Below are positions 22,501-33,358 of a DNA stretch of 64,000 bases, one piece after another. The stretch comes from Hippopus hippopus (lineage: Eukaryota > Mollusca > Bivalvia > Cardiida > Cardiidae), in NCBI GenBank assembly GCA_946811185.2, contig OX328109.1:36440129-36504128 (forward strand), given 5' to 3'. Numbering within the stretch: position 1 is the stretch's first letter; each line of letters starts with the position of its first letter. The translations under genes were made by a program, and so were the position numbers. Under the pieces are notes generated by a model, which saw nothing but the letters and a program-made list of their open reading frames with translations, searched no databases and was not told the DNA's origin.

Positions 22501-25500
22501 ATGTAATAGAACAAATCCATGTACCATTGAAAAGAATGATATTTCCACGATAGACTGATGATGTTTTTTTCACAATATGCATTTGTGACGGTATTCTAAA
22601 TCTCACAAAAACCAAAATGGGGCAACCTGAAGTTCAATTTTTTTTAACGCAGGAAAAAATACAGTAGACGAAACCTTCAATCATATTTTCAGGTATGTAA
22701 AGTTTAAATCACAAGTTTTTGGTATGAAATGGTATATAAATATGTCTTCTTTTACCACAAAGAATACCAGCTCCATGTATAAACACGTGACATTGAATAT
22801 TGACCTAAAGATACCGCGCCCGATTTGGTCAGTAGCGGATCAGCCTTGCGAGGTAATGTGTATATCCAGAACTTCAGAGGGGCCTTCCCAAATTCAATGT
22901 TGACTGTCAAACCGATGTAAAATGTGAATTGAACTTAATCTGTAACTTTTTAAAATGAGGATGAAGGTCTAGAAAATAGAAAATATAGGTCACTGTAAAA
23001 TCAGGAACTGTACTTTGTGATATAGGGGTTTATGTATATCTGGTATTGGTTAAAACCAGGTATCTTGTCAAAACTGCACCTTAGGGTGTGTTGATCTTCA
23101 TCTCTGATCAAAATGTTTGTAGACTAGTTGATATCTTGCATAAATTGTAATAATCATGGTCATTGTGACCAATGCATGGTGGAAATTTAGTGCCACTAGC
23201 ACTTATATCAACTGATAAATAGACCTTTTACAAAAAAACATTAAATGTAAGTAGTAAAAGCTCAAGCAAGGCCAGTGTGAATTTGTTCATTAATTATATG
23301 AAGCTTTGTCTTGTTTCAGGTACTCATGACTGAACCATCTGATAATTGTCTTCTTCAACAAAGGAAAATCAACCCTCAGTTCTGCATGCAGTGGCATTGC
23401 AACTGTTTTCACAGAAAACTCAGTAATTTAATGTTATTGTGCCTTTGAAATAAAGCCACCACAAGCTGAAACAAAAACAAAGTTATTGGTCAATAGAGAA
23501 TACTCCAATATCTGTAATGAATGACAAAAATGCTTGTCTAGTGTGGATTCCAGATTTATTGATATTTGATACAACTCTACATAAAATGGTCACAGATCAA
23601 CAAAGAAATCATACAATATCTGATGTAGCAGGTTTAACTATAGGTCATCTGCCACTAAGATTTAGACCATTGGCAAGTTGTTTTTATGATTTATTGCAGA
23701 CTGTAGCAGATATAATTATATGTCTAAGCAACTAGAGTCTTGAAAACATCGTGATAAGAGGAGAAAATGCTTGTAACCAGCATTTTCTCCTTTTACTTCC
23801 CTCAAGGTATAGCAAACTTTTTAGAAACAGTAATTTGAGCCATATAATTATAATTTGTCCTAGAGCTGCAAATGCTTTCATTTTGGAGCAGTCTAAAACA
23901 TTGTTGAAATCTTAAAGAGCTAAATAAAATGATGTCTTCTTTGCCAAAAGGCAGTGTAATGAATATTCAGGTTACTGATTATTTATTCTAAGAACTGTAT
24001 CTGGGATTTCATCAGACAGTCGAAGCTTTTTACATCTTACCATTGAGCTTATTGTATAAAGCAGCATAAAACAGATTTTAACATACATGTGCCTGTTTGG
24101 TTCAAAAAAAAATTTGACAATTGGTGAAAGTGCTCATTATGATCAAGTTGCTCAACATTGATTTCCATGCAATACAAACCTGTTTATTTCATATTGATGA
24201 AGAAAGATGATATGTCATATACTAACAAAATATATGGGAACAAACTGTGTTGTACGTTAATGATGTCAAACTATTGGCTGGAGTCTTTCTAGAGAGCATG
24301 TTTGTTTTTTATGAGCTTTCAGTGAAAACAATGAAGCAAAATGGTGAAAATGCTCATCATGAGGAATTTTCACCTATAGTCAAAACTTTTTTTTTTTCAA
24401 ATTTCACCTAAAAAGAATATCATATAATGGGAGACAGAAATTAATATAGTTACTGACACAACCATGGGTTACTGATTCATGAATGTGTCAGTATACCAGT
24501 TTGACTAGTTTATACTGTTTTAAAATTCCACTTGAGTGCAACAATCGATATCATTAAACAGTGAGCTGATGTAGTTTACCACTCTTTATCTCTGACTTAT
24601 GCCTTGAAATTGCCTCCCCCCCCCCCTTTTCAAATACCATTTAAAAAGGATGCTGTTTTTCTACTTTCAACCATTTTACTGAAGCCAATTAACCTTACAG
24701 TCTATTTCGTGGCCTTTTCAATTACAATTACGGCACACAAAAAAAAAAAACTCCCTTGCAACTGGATTGGCTGGGCAGGGCTTACCTTCAATCCGAAGGG
24801 GAGCTCCGATGTTATTTTTTTATTGTTTCTCCACTCCGGAGACCCAATCACAAAAATAACATCGGAGCAAGCCTTCAGACTGAAGGTAGGTAGTGCTGAG
24901 ACTACGACTAATATTGTTAAATGTTAAAAACAATCTTGACCTGTCTGTGAATCAAACTCTGGATCCATGTAAATATATCAAAAGTGCACCACCAACGATT
25001 TAATTGTAGATTTACGGCACTTGACAGCTTTCAGACTGATATGAGATGACCCCTCAACTACATTAGTCTATACTATCCGTTACTACCCGAAGCTATCCGC
25101 TGTTGACCTAATTAGCATCTTCAAAAAAAGAAGGTATTTTTTATCGTTTTTTCAGCTAAAAATGTGGACTGCTTTTGAAAGATCACATATTTTGCTGTCG
25201 AATGGTATCATTTATTATCCCATATATGGATTAAAAACGTACGCAGCGATAATTTCATTAGCGATCCGTTACTGCCTAAACGACTGTATTTATTTTCTGC
25301 TGAATGTCATTACTTGTCAGACCGAATCAGATTTAACAAAAACAAGGATGGGGCAGTTAAGACTTTTCATGGTCGTCAACTGAGGATGCTCTAAAATTTG
25401 TGTATCCAAGAATAAATGGGTTTGTATTGCGAAGATGTTGGTCCGTTCTTACTTTCTCGCCGTAAAAATCCTGAGAGTCTGTGCAGCGCATTTGCACCTT

Positions 25501-28500
25501 TTCCGAGTCATAAACCAACCATTCTCGTTGCTGCTTCCATTTCTCGTAAAATTTTCTCTCCGGTCTCTTTTTCTCATATTCTTTTTTCCTTTTCAGCGCG
25601 CTCCTCTGACGTTAATTTTCTCTTTTTTTACCGGGTTTAGCATCTTCGTGATCAATCTCCGAGCAGAGTTGTCATTTGTTACTCTCACCATACATCTCTG
25701 CAACGGGCTAAATGACAAGAATCTTGTCAAACCGAGGAAAACATGTTTTGTTACTGTTTAACTGTTTCATGTGTAACATAATAAAGTAGACAAAGGAAAT
25801 ATGATTCCGGATACATTATAGGTGCATTCAAACTGATGAATTTACCTGTATACAATGGAACTATTTTTTCAAGCTTCTTTACTGATCAGAATCTTACGCC
25901 AATTGTAAAAAAGATGGCTGCACCCATGAATGATGACAACAGTTTCGACACACCGATGGATCTAAGTTTGTAAGATTAAAAAACAAGTTAACGTCCTTTA
26001 AAAGACATTTAAGCTTTTCAGAAAATCCCTCTTTTTTACATTTCCTACCACTAAGTCTGATTGGCCATATGCTGTTTGAACAGCACACAAAACAATCCAT
26101 TGGTTTTTCTTTCACCGGCGTTTGTGTCGCCATTTTGAGTTATGGTCATGTGACAAAAATATCACGTGATGACGGACTACTTTCTGAGCCAACTACAGAG
26201 GTGAATGGGAATGATCCGTAGTGCAAGAGAGTGCTTCGTGATATTGAAATGACGCCATTTTTGTCCGAAACGTTGCGATTTCGTTTTTAGCGGCTCGGAA
26301 TAAATGCCGGACAGTCGGACTGATCCAGCCTGAAAAATCGTCGGTCCTTGTCAAGATTGGTCGGTCATGTCCGTCAGACCGACGTGTTTCGGGAAGTCTG
26401 TGGTAAAATCTACGTTATTCTATGTAGAGTGACGTCATTCTATATAGAGTGACCTCATTCTGTATAAAGTAAGTAAGTAAGTTATTCAATGGAATATAAT
26501 ATGCATCCGCGTTTTTACTCTATGTATGAACTTGTTTTCCGTTGATTAAGAGTTGGTCACGTTAGAATCGAATTAATCTTCTTTCTATCGTGGTTTATCG
26601 TTCAATAAATGACGTTGTGAGTTATGAGGTGCAATGAATAAACCACTCGGGCTATCGCCCTCGTGGATTATTTATTGTGCCTCATAACTGACAACTGTGG
26701 TTTATTGAACAATAAACCACGATAGAAAGAAGATTATTTCTTAACCACACAATCCCAAGTTTTAACGACCCTGAGGAAGAAGCCTTTTGAAAACATTGTG
26801 AGAAAAGGAGAAAATGCTGGTATCCAGCATTCTCTCCTTTTCCCACAATGTTTTCTACTCTATCAAAGACAAGTTTCATCACCTGGGTCACATCTGAATT
26901 GTCTTTTGCAAATGCTTTCAATTTGGACGAGTCTAAAATTTTGTTGCGAGGTAAAAAGTTAACCCTTTCCCACACACTCCTGAGTTTTAATTACCTTGAG
27001 GAAGTCAGCTGTTGAAACATTTGGTAAAAAGGTGTAGATGTTAATAACAAGCATTTTCTCCTCTTTCCACAATCTTTTCTACCCTTCAAAAGACAAATAC
27101 CCTAAGTTGAGTCTTTTTTCAGTTGTGATCTACAAATGCTTTAAATATGGACAAGTCTAAAATTTTGTTCTCTGGTAAAGGAAGTTAACTTACCATGAAA
27201 GACAGACTTGTTCAACGGTTGGTAACAAACCAATCTCAATCAGGCGAGGGACAGAGATAGAGAAATCACAGTTATCATATAGCTGTTGGCACCCGCACAC
27301 TTTGTCTCGCACATCCATCCAATTCTTTAAACCATGAATGTATCGAACAAAACCAGTCCTAAAATTCTGAGATCTCACTAATTCTCTAAAACTGTGATAG
27401 GCTAAGTCACTTTGAAAATGGATCTCTGTTCTGTAGGATACACCAACATGTATGAAAGAAATAGTGGGCAGCGATAATTTTTTTTGTTTAGTTTCACAAG
27501 TGCAGTTATATAATCTCTTGCAACATGGACGTCTTGTAGAATTGTTTTGAGGTAGACTTTCTGGATGGATAAAGTATCTAATAACAAAATACTGTGAGCA
27601 ATGGAAACATGGGTCTTCCCTGAGTGCTAGGCCAATAGCATTATTATCGAAATCTACTGGAGCAAGTTCTCGACTGTACACTGCATAGTCAATGATCGTT
27701 CTTCCTCGTATCACAGTTATTAATATGTAAGCCATCTTCTGTTTTTCTACATTCCCTGTTAAAAAATTGAAAAAGATTTAACTTCAAAGCTATAAGCATT
27801 CAACTCTTAACAGTTTCTGTACCAAATATATAAACTCTGCCTCTTTCAACAGCAGAAAATACCATCCACTGAAACTCAGAGAAATTTTTATCTTATAGGC
27901 TTGACTAAACAAGAGTATGGTATAGATCCACGATCAGACTGCATGTTCTGTGCAGTCTGATCTTGAATTTATGCTATTGAAGAAAGGTTACATTTTTTCT
28001 AGGCAACAAAAGTCTAGATTTGGCTATACGTAAAGCACTTGCAGACCTCAAATTAACTCCCCAGATGACAAATTTATTTCCAAAGTTGAAAGCAGATGTA
28101 GATGATAATTTTCATTTGGCTTAAATGTACAATTTTCCACTTGAAGGGAAGAAATCATTGTGGGTCAAGGAGAATAATGTTTGAAATCAGCATTTGTTCC
28201 TTCCTAAAAATGTTCTCAAAATCCTTTTTCCTGGGGGGAGGGGGGATTTGTTTTGTTGGTAAAAGGTTACATGTGGCTCTGATCATAAATTTGCCTTTAA
28301 CCCTTTACTGCACAACACAGACTTTTAACGACCCTGAGAAAGAAGCCCTTTGAAAAATGTTGTGAGGAAAGGAGAAAATGCTGGTAACCAGCATTTTCTC
28401 CTTTTCTCACAATGTTTTCTACCCTGTCAAAGGAAGATTGCAACATTTGAGCCACTTTGGAATTGTCATCTGCAAATGCTTCAATATGGATAAGGCTAAA

Positions 28501-29424
28501 ATGCTATCGTCTGGTAGAGGGTTGAGATGGTAGAAAAAGTCCGTGGAAGGGTAAAAATATGCTGTTGCCATCCTTATCCAACAATGTATTCAAAACCTCA
28601 GGGTTCTTTACCCTCACAACGCTGAATTAACCCTTTACCACACAATGACGCCTTTTGACGCCCCTAAAAAAGAGGCCTTTTGAAAACATTGTGGGAAAAG
28701 GAGAAAATGCTGGTAACCAGCATTTTCTCCTTTTCCCACAAAGTTTTCTACCCTATCAAAGAAAAGTTGCGTCATTTGAGCCACTATGAAATTGTCGTCT
28801 GCAAATGCTTTCAATTTGGATAGGTCTTACATTTTGCCGTGTGGTAAAGGGTTAATGAAATGGACCTTTACAGATTTTCAGGAAAAACATTCGAAATATT
28901 GTTATTTCAAGGTGGTTTTAGCCAGAATATGCAAGGAAGTAGTGGACAGTGTAGAGACAAAAAATTAGACTGTACATTCTGTGCAGACTGATTTTGATCT
29001 ACACTGTCCACAAAACAACTCAAGTTGGATTAAAAGAAAGGCTTTTCTGGTAAATGGTAATAGCCAAAGAAAGGCTGACTTGTTGAGGTTACTAAGACAG
29101 GTTTCTTTCCTTCACCGCTGAACCTTGAAATTCTAATTTTGGTAACATTTACCAAAGCACAACTCCTAAAGCGCTGCATCCTTTACACAAGCTGTCAGTA
29201 TTACAAGCACGTCCCGTCTTCCTTCTCTTCAAATGTATCCTCGAGAATATCTAAGACGTGAATTTCTTTAAGGACTACACCGGAAATTGTGTTTCTTGTT
29301 TCAAAGGGAAACAACTCTGAATAATTTTATACTCACAAGCTTTGATTGTTGCGCAGTGATCTCCCTTGTATTTTTGTTTAATTGAAAACCAAACATCTTT
29401 GAACCCCATCCTTAACGAAGCCAT
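18343..29424 (-). CDS. Conserved metazoan protein of unknown function, possibly DUF4807 family (348 aa, 5 exons)
   Basis: Minus-strand exons are 29424-29337 (ATG at 29424), 27755-27194, 20269-20155, 19789-19644 and 18478-18343 (stop TAA 18345-18343). Junction phases are 1, 2, 0 and 2 and all match, giving 1047 nt. The protein starts MASLRMGFKDVWFSIKQKYK. Its middle is rich in Cys (PCFHC near residue 80, RPCCKRLYNCTCETK near 105) and in aromatic residues. The C-terminal third includes DIMNWLSTLGGGYSSLGDYF and then a helical KMGDP-type region (FKIALEMGDPIMAAKCRLFY). There is no signal peptide or membrane segment, so it is probably intracellular. The last segments resemble an uncharacterised eukaryotic family I recall as DUF4807; no biochemical role can be assigned. 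Exon 2 is flanked by a transposon only 6 nt into its downstream intron, and the stop codon lies in a transposon target site. The 6.9-kb intron 2 holds a 4.2-kb inverted-repeat block. Gene structure is well supported; the family name is tentative. Confidence 0.8.
19815..19970. mobile_element. Diverged family E-like palindrome
   Basis: ACTAACCATTCTAAATTG...TTGATTGGCTGAAA / TCAGCCAATCAGATGAC...GATTGATGAATAC keeps the E layout but differs at many sites. Confidence 0.45.
20020..20612. mobile_element. Family A fragments flanking exon 3 of the unknown-function gene
   Basis: A partial copy at 20020-20125 and a longer, rearranged copy at 20300-20612, each with the ACCAGCATTTTCTCCTTTT half-hairpin. 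Exon 20155-20269 lies between them, 30 bp from each. Confidence 0.5.
20797..21364. mobile_element. ~570-bp candidate element with TTAAAGGTGG inverted ends
   Basis: TTAAAGGTGGGTATTTAGATT at the left is mirrored by AAATCTAAAGGGCCACCTTTAA at the right. Inside is a 22-bp tandem duplication (GTAGTAAATCTCTAATTTCT, twice). No coding capacity was seen. Confidence 0.45.
21603..22042. mobile_element. Family B MITE interrupted by a family A MITE (21745-21972)
   Basis: B begins TTAACCCTTAGACTGCTAAG. Its hairpin is intact at 21650-21710, and it is broken at CCTTTTAAACC by a full A copy with a clean hairpin. It resumes CAGCGATATTTGG and ends AGCAGGATAAGGGTTAA. A is therefore the younger insertion. Confidence 0.7.
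22900..24600. other. Centre of the inverted-repeat block
   Basis: Apart from one family A copy at 23738-23940 (hairpin AAATGCTTGTAACCAGCATT), this AT-rich stretch shows no supported gene. A 72-codon plus-strand frame at 23517 has no recognisable motif. Confidence 0.3.
24782..24891. repeat. Hairpin with ~40-bp arms
   Basis: TACCTTCAATCCGAAGGGG...CTCCGATGTTATTTTT pairs with AAAATAACATCGGAG...GCCTTCAGACTGAAGGTA across a 27-bp loop. Not seen elsewhere in the window. Confidence 0.65.
25357..25611 (-). pseudogene. Decayed TTF-type/hAT-associated zinc-finger fragment
   Basis: The minus strand reads open from 25611 to TAA 25357. It contains ERKFYEKWKQQREWLVYDSE, then NTNPFILGYTNFRASSVDDH and EKS. 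This matches the layout of the TTF-type zinc finger of ZNF862/C17orf113-like and hAT-transposon proteins: basic lead, W..REWLVYD, Cys pair, NPFI.G..NF, HEKS. The second zinc Cys is replaced (MRCTDSQDF has C then S), no start codon is present, and the frame stops right after HEKS. It is probably a relic of a transposase-derived gene. Confidence 0.55.
25894..26133 (-). CDS. Small Cys-rich putative zinc-binding protein or first exon (79 aa)
   Basis: Open frame from ATG 26133 to TAA 25894. It has two paired-cysteine sites about 50 residues apart: MDCFVCC near residue 14 and SVCRNCCHH near residue 61. Between them lies WPIRLSGRKCKKEGFSEKLK. The spacing is like a ZAD/treble-clef zinc module, but I do not recognise a named family. 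The ATG sits in AAAATGGCG, the YY1-type context common at animal transcription starts. It may be a complete small gene or a first exon, and it lies inside the inverted-repeat block at 22.2-26.4 kb. Confidence 0.5.
   Translation of the reverse strand: MATQTPVKEKPMDCFVCCSNSIWPIRLSGRKCKKEGFSEKLKCLLKDVNLFFNLTNLDPSVCRNCCHHSWVQPSFLQLA
26125..26185 (-). promoter_or_regulatory. Candidate promoter of the small Cys-rich gene
   Basis: TCACGTGATGAC carries an E-box CACGTG at 26163-26168, and a CATGTGAC half-like box follows near 26148, both within 40 bp upstream of the ATG at 26133. The YY1-like CAAAATGGCG overlaps the start codon. Confidence 0.35.
26575..26736. mobile_element. Foldback with CGGGCTATCGCCCTCG centre
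   Basis: TAATCTTCTTTCTATCGTGG ... CAATGAATAAACCACTCGGG pairs with CCTCGTGGATTATTTATTG ... CCACGATAGAAAGAAGATTA. Arms are about 75 bp. It is followed directly by two family A copies, so three foldbacks lie back to back. Confidence 0.6.
26739..27188. mobile_element. Two family A MITEs sharing one TTAA
   Basis: Copy 1 spans 26739-26962 with a near-perfect hairpin. Copy 2 spans 26959-27188, is more diverged, and starts in the same TTAA that ends copy 1. Its far TTAA (27185-27188) is nucleotides +6 to +9 of intron 2 in the minus-strand unknown-function gene. Confidence 0.7.
27905..29012. mobile_element. Intron 1 repeats: two full family A copies and two family B cores
   Basis: Family A at 28299-28524 and 28629-28855, both with long intact hairpins and TTAACCCTTTAC ends. 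Family B cores at 27905-27985 and 28942-29012. All lie in intron 1 of the unknown-function gene. Confidence 0.65.
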
Positions 29425-29825
29425 GGCGTTCCTCTCTTATCTTTACAAAGTTCAGCATCTAGGCTTCCACAAAACGGTACAGAAAATGGCAAAATGTGTC
29501 TTTGTATTCGCAAAACAAGATTGCGGAAAGCTTTCTAGGACACTTTTTTTGCGATTGCTGGAGAGTGCGTGTCCTTGGTATCTTTAGCAGTAAAGGTGTG
29601 AAAATCGAATATTGGGTACAGTGCACGTGTGTTTGCTCATCTCCCCTTACTCTCGACCTGTGAGGGATCCTAAGTTCGAGTCTCGTGCCGAATGCAGTTT
29701 GAAAGTACTTCGATAATGATAAAAGTAGTTGTAAGGACCATATAAAACGGGGGAGTGGTAGTGGGGTAGCTCACAAAACTTAGAAGGGGTGCATGTAAAT
29801 ACTGATAATGGACAACTATCCATTA

Positions 29826-30209
29826 TCAATTTCACACTTGTGAAAGTCCTTTTAACCACATCTAATTTTTCGTGTGAAAGTGCTTTGAATTTAGACGGGT
29901 CTTAAATTTTGTCGTTTGGTAAAGCGTTATTAAAAGACCACAACAGTGTAGACTAGTCAATATTGAAAGCTTTCTCGGACGACATATTAAATGTTGCACT
30001 AAGAAAAGGAGAAAGTTTCCCATTTAGAATCTAGTGGAATAACCGACTAAATCGCGAGGTAGAATGATCCTTTGACATGTAGGCAATTTATAGATAGCAA
30101 AAAGTTTCGGACCAGGTCAGTCTGCGTGGACTGCACAGGCTGAACTGAGTCAATCAAGACTTTTTGCAGATGCATTTTAACCCCCTTTTCACAGAGCATG
30201 GCTCAATTC
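29826..30209. mobile_element. Family A fragment (29826-29932) and partial family D (30078-30209)
   Basis: The D fragment is in reverse orientation and ends TTTTCACAGAGCATGGCTCAA, with its hairpin CAGGTCAGTCTGCGTGG partly decayed. Confidence 0.5.
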
Positions 30210-30243
30210 TTTGCAACGGGGTAAAGTTGTGAAAATACATACA

Positions 30244-30405
30244 GAATATTATGTTGTAGTAACTTTCCTTGTATTTGGTTCGAGCAGCGTGAAAAAGTTT
30301 GATATCACGCGAGACCGAAGGTCAGGCGAGATGTCATAGATTTCTTAAGCAGCGAGAAGCAAATACATGTACTATCATCAGGAAAGTTACTACAACATAA
30401 TATTC
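30244..30405. repeat. Foldback with 27-bp perfect arms
   Basis: GAATATTATGTTGTAGTAAC...TTTCCT pairs with AGGAAA...GTTACTACAACATAATATTC across a ~105-bp loop containing GGTTCGAGCAGCGTG and CACGCGAGACC. Confidence 0.6.
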
Positions 30406-30579
30406 CTTTTATGATATAGACTTATCTACAACTTTCAACGCCAAAAATTTTGCAATTATTGACATTTTATCGAAAACGGTACATAAAATGAGCCAATAAA
30501 TGGTGTAGACGGTAGTAACTATGTTTTCAATGAATGCCGGATGAATATTATATCGTAAAATTTTGACTCACCAAATCGC

Positions 30580-31160
30580 AAATCACCGTTGTTTGCGCAT
30601 GTCATATTCCTTGAAGATTCGACATGTCTGCAATGACGCATCACTGTCCCTTGTACATGAGATATAGTTACGCCGCTAATAAAGTAGCAATGCAGAAAAT
30701 GGCTATAAACAATACACCTGTTGAAAAATGTAGCCTGTCTTTCGCTCCAAATATCTTGAAAATTCAATTAGATTTATTTCAAAAGGGAAAAAATAGTTTT
30801 CACAAATACTCTTGTTTTACTGCACATCTTTGAATACAGTTTCTAAATATAGACTCTAGGGAAACCAGGATTCGTGCAGGGTTTTTCATCAGATTTATCA
30901 TCAAGAAGTGTCTGGGCTTATATCGAAGCTATTAACCAAGCCTGTAGGGGATGTTTTTATAAATGGCCGGTGCATAGGTTACATGCTGGCTGACCATAGC
31001 TGAATGAATCGTACCAGGTAGGTTTTATTGAGAAAACGTTTATTTTGAAATTCAAAGTAACGGTTGTCGTTTTGAAAAGTAGTCCGGTTCTGTACCCAGA
31101 ATGCCCAAATCAGATAGATGTGTATTTGAAAAATGCCACCTAGCGGAAGATAATGGCAAA
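30580..31160. repeat. Dispersed repeat, copy 1 of 2
   Basis: Shares CGACATGTCTGCAATGACGC, GGTGCATAGGTTACATGCTG and GTAGTCCGGTTCTGTACCC with 53370-53705, in the same order and orientation. It is not a foldback and its class is unknown. Confidence 0.55.
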
Positions 31161-31395
31161 TCGCAAATCAGTGGTTAGTCCGTGCACGAGTTTAGTCAGT
31201 ATACCATATTTGGAACCGTATTTGATGCTGTGTACCTAGATACGGACTTTTTTCTGTCGTGTATGTTATTCTATCCGCTTGCGATGCATGTATTTGAGCC
31301 GGAAAATTTACTGGTATATAACATATGCATTTATGTTCTTTCTCAAGGTAAGAAAATTAAAATTCAGAACATGAACATATTTTTTATTTATAAAT

Positions 31396-32508
31396 GGGTC
31401 ATGATCTGTGAAAATTAGGTTTCATGCATTTGCCAAAAGTATCGACCCGTTTCATGCATTTGCCAAAAGTATCGTAGGCTAACCTTGTTCGAAACTTTCT
31501 ACAATTAATCCATTTTCTGCATGTTCAAGGACCAGTTTACCCGATGATTCAGCTGATTATTCGGCAAAATTGGTTTTACAGATCCATCAATATGTGATGT
31601 CTTTCTTGACATACTCCATTTTTCCTGAGCGTCTCCTATAACATGCTTTTACAATTTAGCCCTTTCACACATTAATCAACAATCAAATTGCTTCCTTAAT
31701 ATCAGTCGAAAAGCAGGGGTTAGTTTGCAAATTTTAGCCAAAGCTGTTGGCAAGATAAGAAAAATATTACAACAACTCTCAAATTTATTTCTTGCAAATC
31801 AAATTCTACATAGCTGCAATGTTTTACTGACTCTAAACAAGAAAACTTGCAAAGAGACCTGGGCGCGTATTCACCAACCATTCTTAATAACGTTCTTCGC
31901 ATTATATCCGACAGAATTTTCTAAATATGAAAGTAACACAAGTTCTGATTGGCTAAACCAAATGGTTTAGCCAATCAGAAAATGTGTTACTTTCACATTT
32001 AAGAATGGTTGGTGAATACGTACCCAGGATTCATATTCCCCGGCCATTCTTAGGAATATTCTTTGTTTAATTCTCAAGTATTTTCTTGATTCTGATAGGC
32101 TAAACCAAATGGTTTAGTCAATAAGAGGTTGCGTTACTTTCAACATCAGAAAATTCTGCAACTTAATACAAAGAATGTTTTTAGGAATGGTAGGTGAATA
32201 TGGACCCAGTTTAACACATGCCTCTAGAAAAAACATTAAGGTTGCTGATTCCTGACCATGTAAAATGATACCGAGATATTGTACATTATAACGTGTAGTA
32301 TACGCGTAGGCTTACTATTAAAACTTAATTGATCAAGCACCTATGGGACACTCAACCCTTTACGAGACAATCCAGCACTTTCTCCTTTTTCCACAGTTTC
32401 CTTTATTTTCAAAGAAAAGTTGAATTGTTTCAATCACTTTTAACCTGTCGTCTGCACATGTTTTGAATTTGGACAAGTCATACATTTGTCGTCTGGTAAA
32501 GGGTTTAG
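31396..32508. mobile_element. Family D copy, two adjacent family E palindromes and a short family A derivative
   Basis: Diverged D at 31396-31640; E at 31867-32025 (arms CACAAGTTCTGATTGGC / GCCAATCAGAAAATGTG) and E at 32032-32211, directly adjacent; A deletion derivative at 32352-32508 that lost one hairpin arm. Confidence 0.6.
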
Positions 32509-32617
32509 ACAGGTGCTTGCTTAAACGCCCAATAAAGGCCAAAATATCAAAGCAGATGTCATAATACATTTAATTTTAAATCATACCATTTAAAAGTATG
32601 GAAAATATTGTGGAGAT

Positions 32618-33097
32618 GACAGTCTGTTATCGTGTGGTCGGGCCATATGTTAGTCGCTGGCAGAAAAAAGAATTTTAAAACCAGGCAAAAAGTAAACAAA
32701 AGGTACAGCTACCTGGCAGCTTTTCACCTAGTTTTGAAATTAATTTCTCTGTCAGCGACTGACACTTGGACCGACTGTACAATACAGATTTGTCATCTTC
32801 ACAATTTCCACACTTTTAAATGGTATGATGTACATTCAAATGCATTTAAACACCCGCTTTGTTTACATTTGGCCTTTATTGTCACTTTAACGCTTATCCT
32901 GCTAAATAAAAGAAATAAAACTTTCAAGCCGAAAGTAATAACCAAAGTTTCCCTATTTCCAAGGTATTTTTGTGGGAAAAATATCTCCTTATCGGACAGT
33001 GTAGATTCAAGATCAGACTGCACGTTCTGTGCAGTCTGATCTTGATCTACACTGTCCGCAAAGGTCATTAAGTCGCGCAGAGCAGCCTAAGGGTTAA
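32618..33097. mobile_element. GATGACA foldback (pair 2) and a full family B element
   Basis: 32618-32815 mirrors GATGACAGTCTGTTATCGTG with ACAGATTTGTCATCTTCAC. Family B 32885-33097 has an intact hairpin and ends AGCAGCCTAAGGGTTAA. Confidence 0.6.
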
Positions 33098-33358
33098 ATC
33101 AGGAACATTTCAACATATTTGCCTTCCGTGGAAACTCAGTTGTGCTCCCTTAATATACAGGTTGCTTACTTAGTGGAGGTAACCTTAAATACAGGTTTCT
33201 ACTTTAATTGTTTTCTCATCTAATACTTTGAAAGAAAGTTCTCAAAACATTATCTTTATTTCCATCTTGAACTGCCTTTTGGGAACTTCAGTAGACAAAT
33301 GTCTGAAAGGGTAATAGCTTCAAGTAGAGGATCCAGTAGATTATTGGTTCATTTTGAT

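Larger units (their letters stand above)
22190..26410. mobile_element. 4.2-kb block bounded by inverted repeats (candidate composite or old DNA element)
   Basis: Left edge ACAGACTTCCCGAAA (22199-22213) is matched in reverse complement near 26386-26401. A 24-bp motif containing TTAGGCAGTAGCGGATC at 22425-22449 recurs inverted at 25263-25286 with two mismatches. CAGACCGAATCARATTTAACAAAAACAA occurs at about 22282 and 25319, and AGCGGATA/CGGATAG motifs occur near 22440, 22840 and inverted near 25080. Inside are one family A MITE (23738-23940), a 40-bp-stem hairpin (24782-24891), the Cys-rich ORF and the zinc-finger relic. No intact transposase is present. Exact ends and a target duplication were not resolved. 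Confidence 0.45.

Noticed and set aside
25416..25761. Plus-strand hydrophobic ORFs of 74 and 108 codons
   Set aside because: They are the complement of the minus-strand TTF-type finger relic, which explains the codon pattern better.
29180..29326. Separate minus-strand exon (LFPFETRNTISGVVLKEIHV)
   Set aside because: It would need a 20-nt intron after exon 1 at 29337. The long intron to 27755 fits phase and gives a coherent protein.
32632..33039. 135-codon plus-strand ORF
   Set aside because: It spans the GATGACA foldback and a family B element, with no domain and no splice context.
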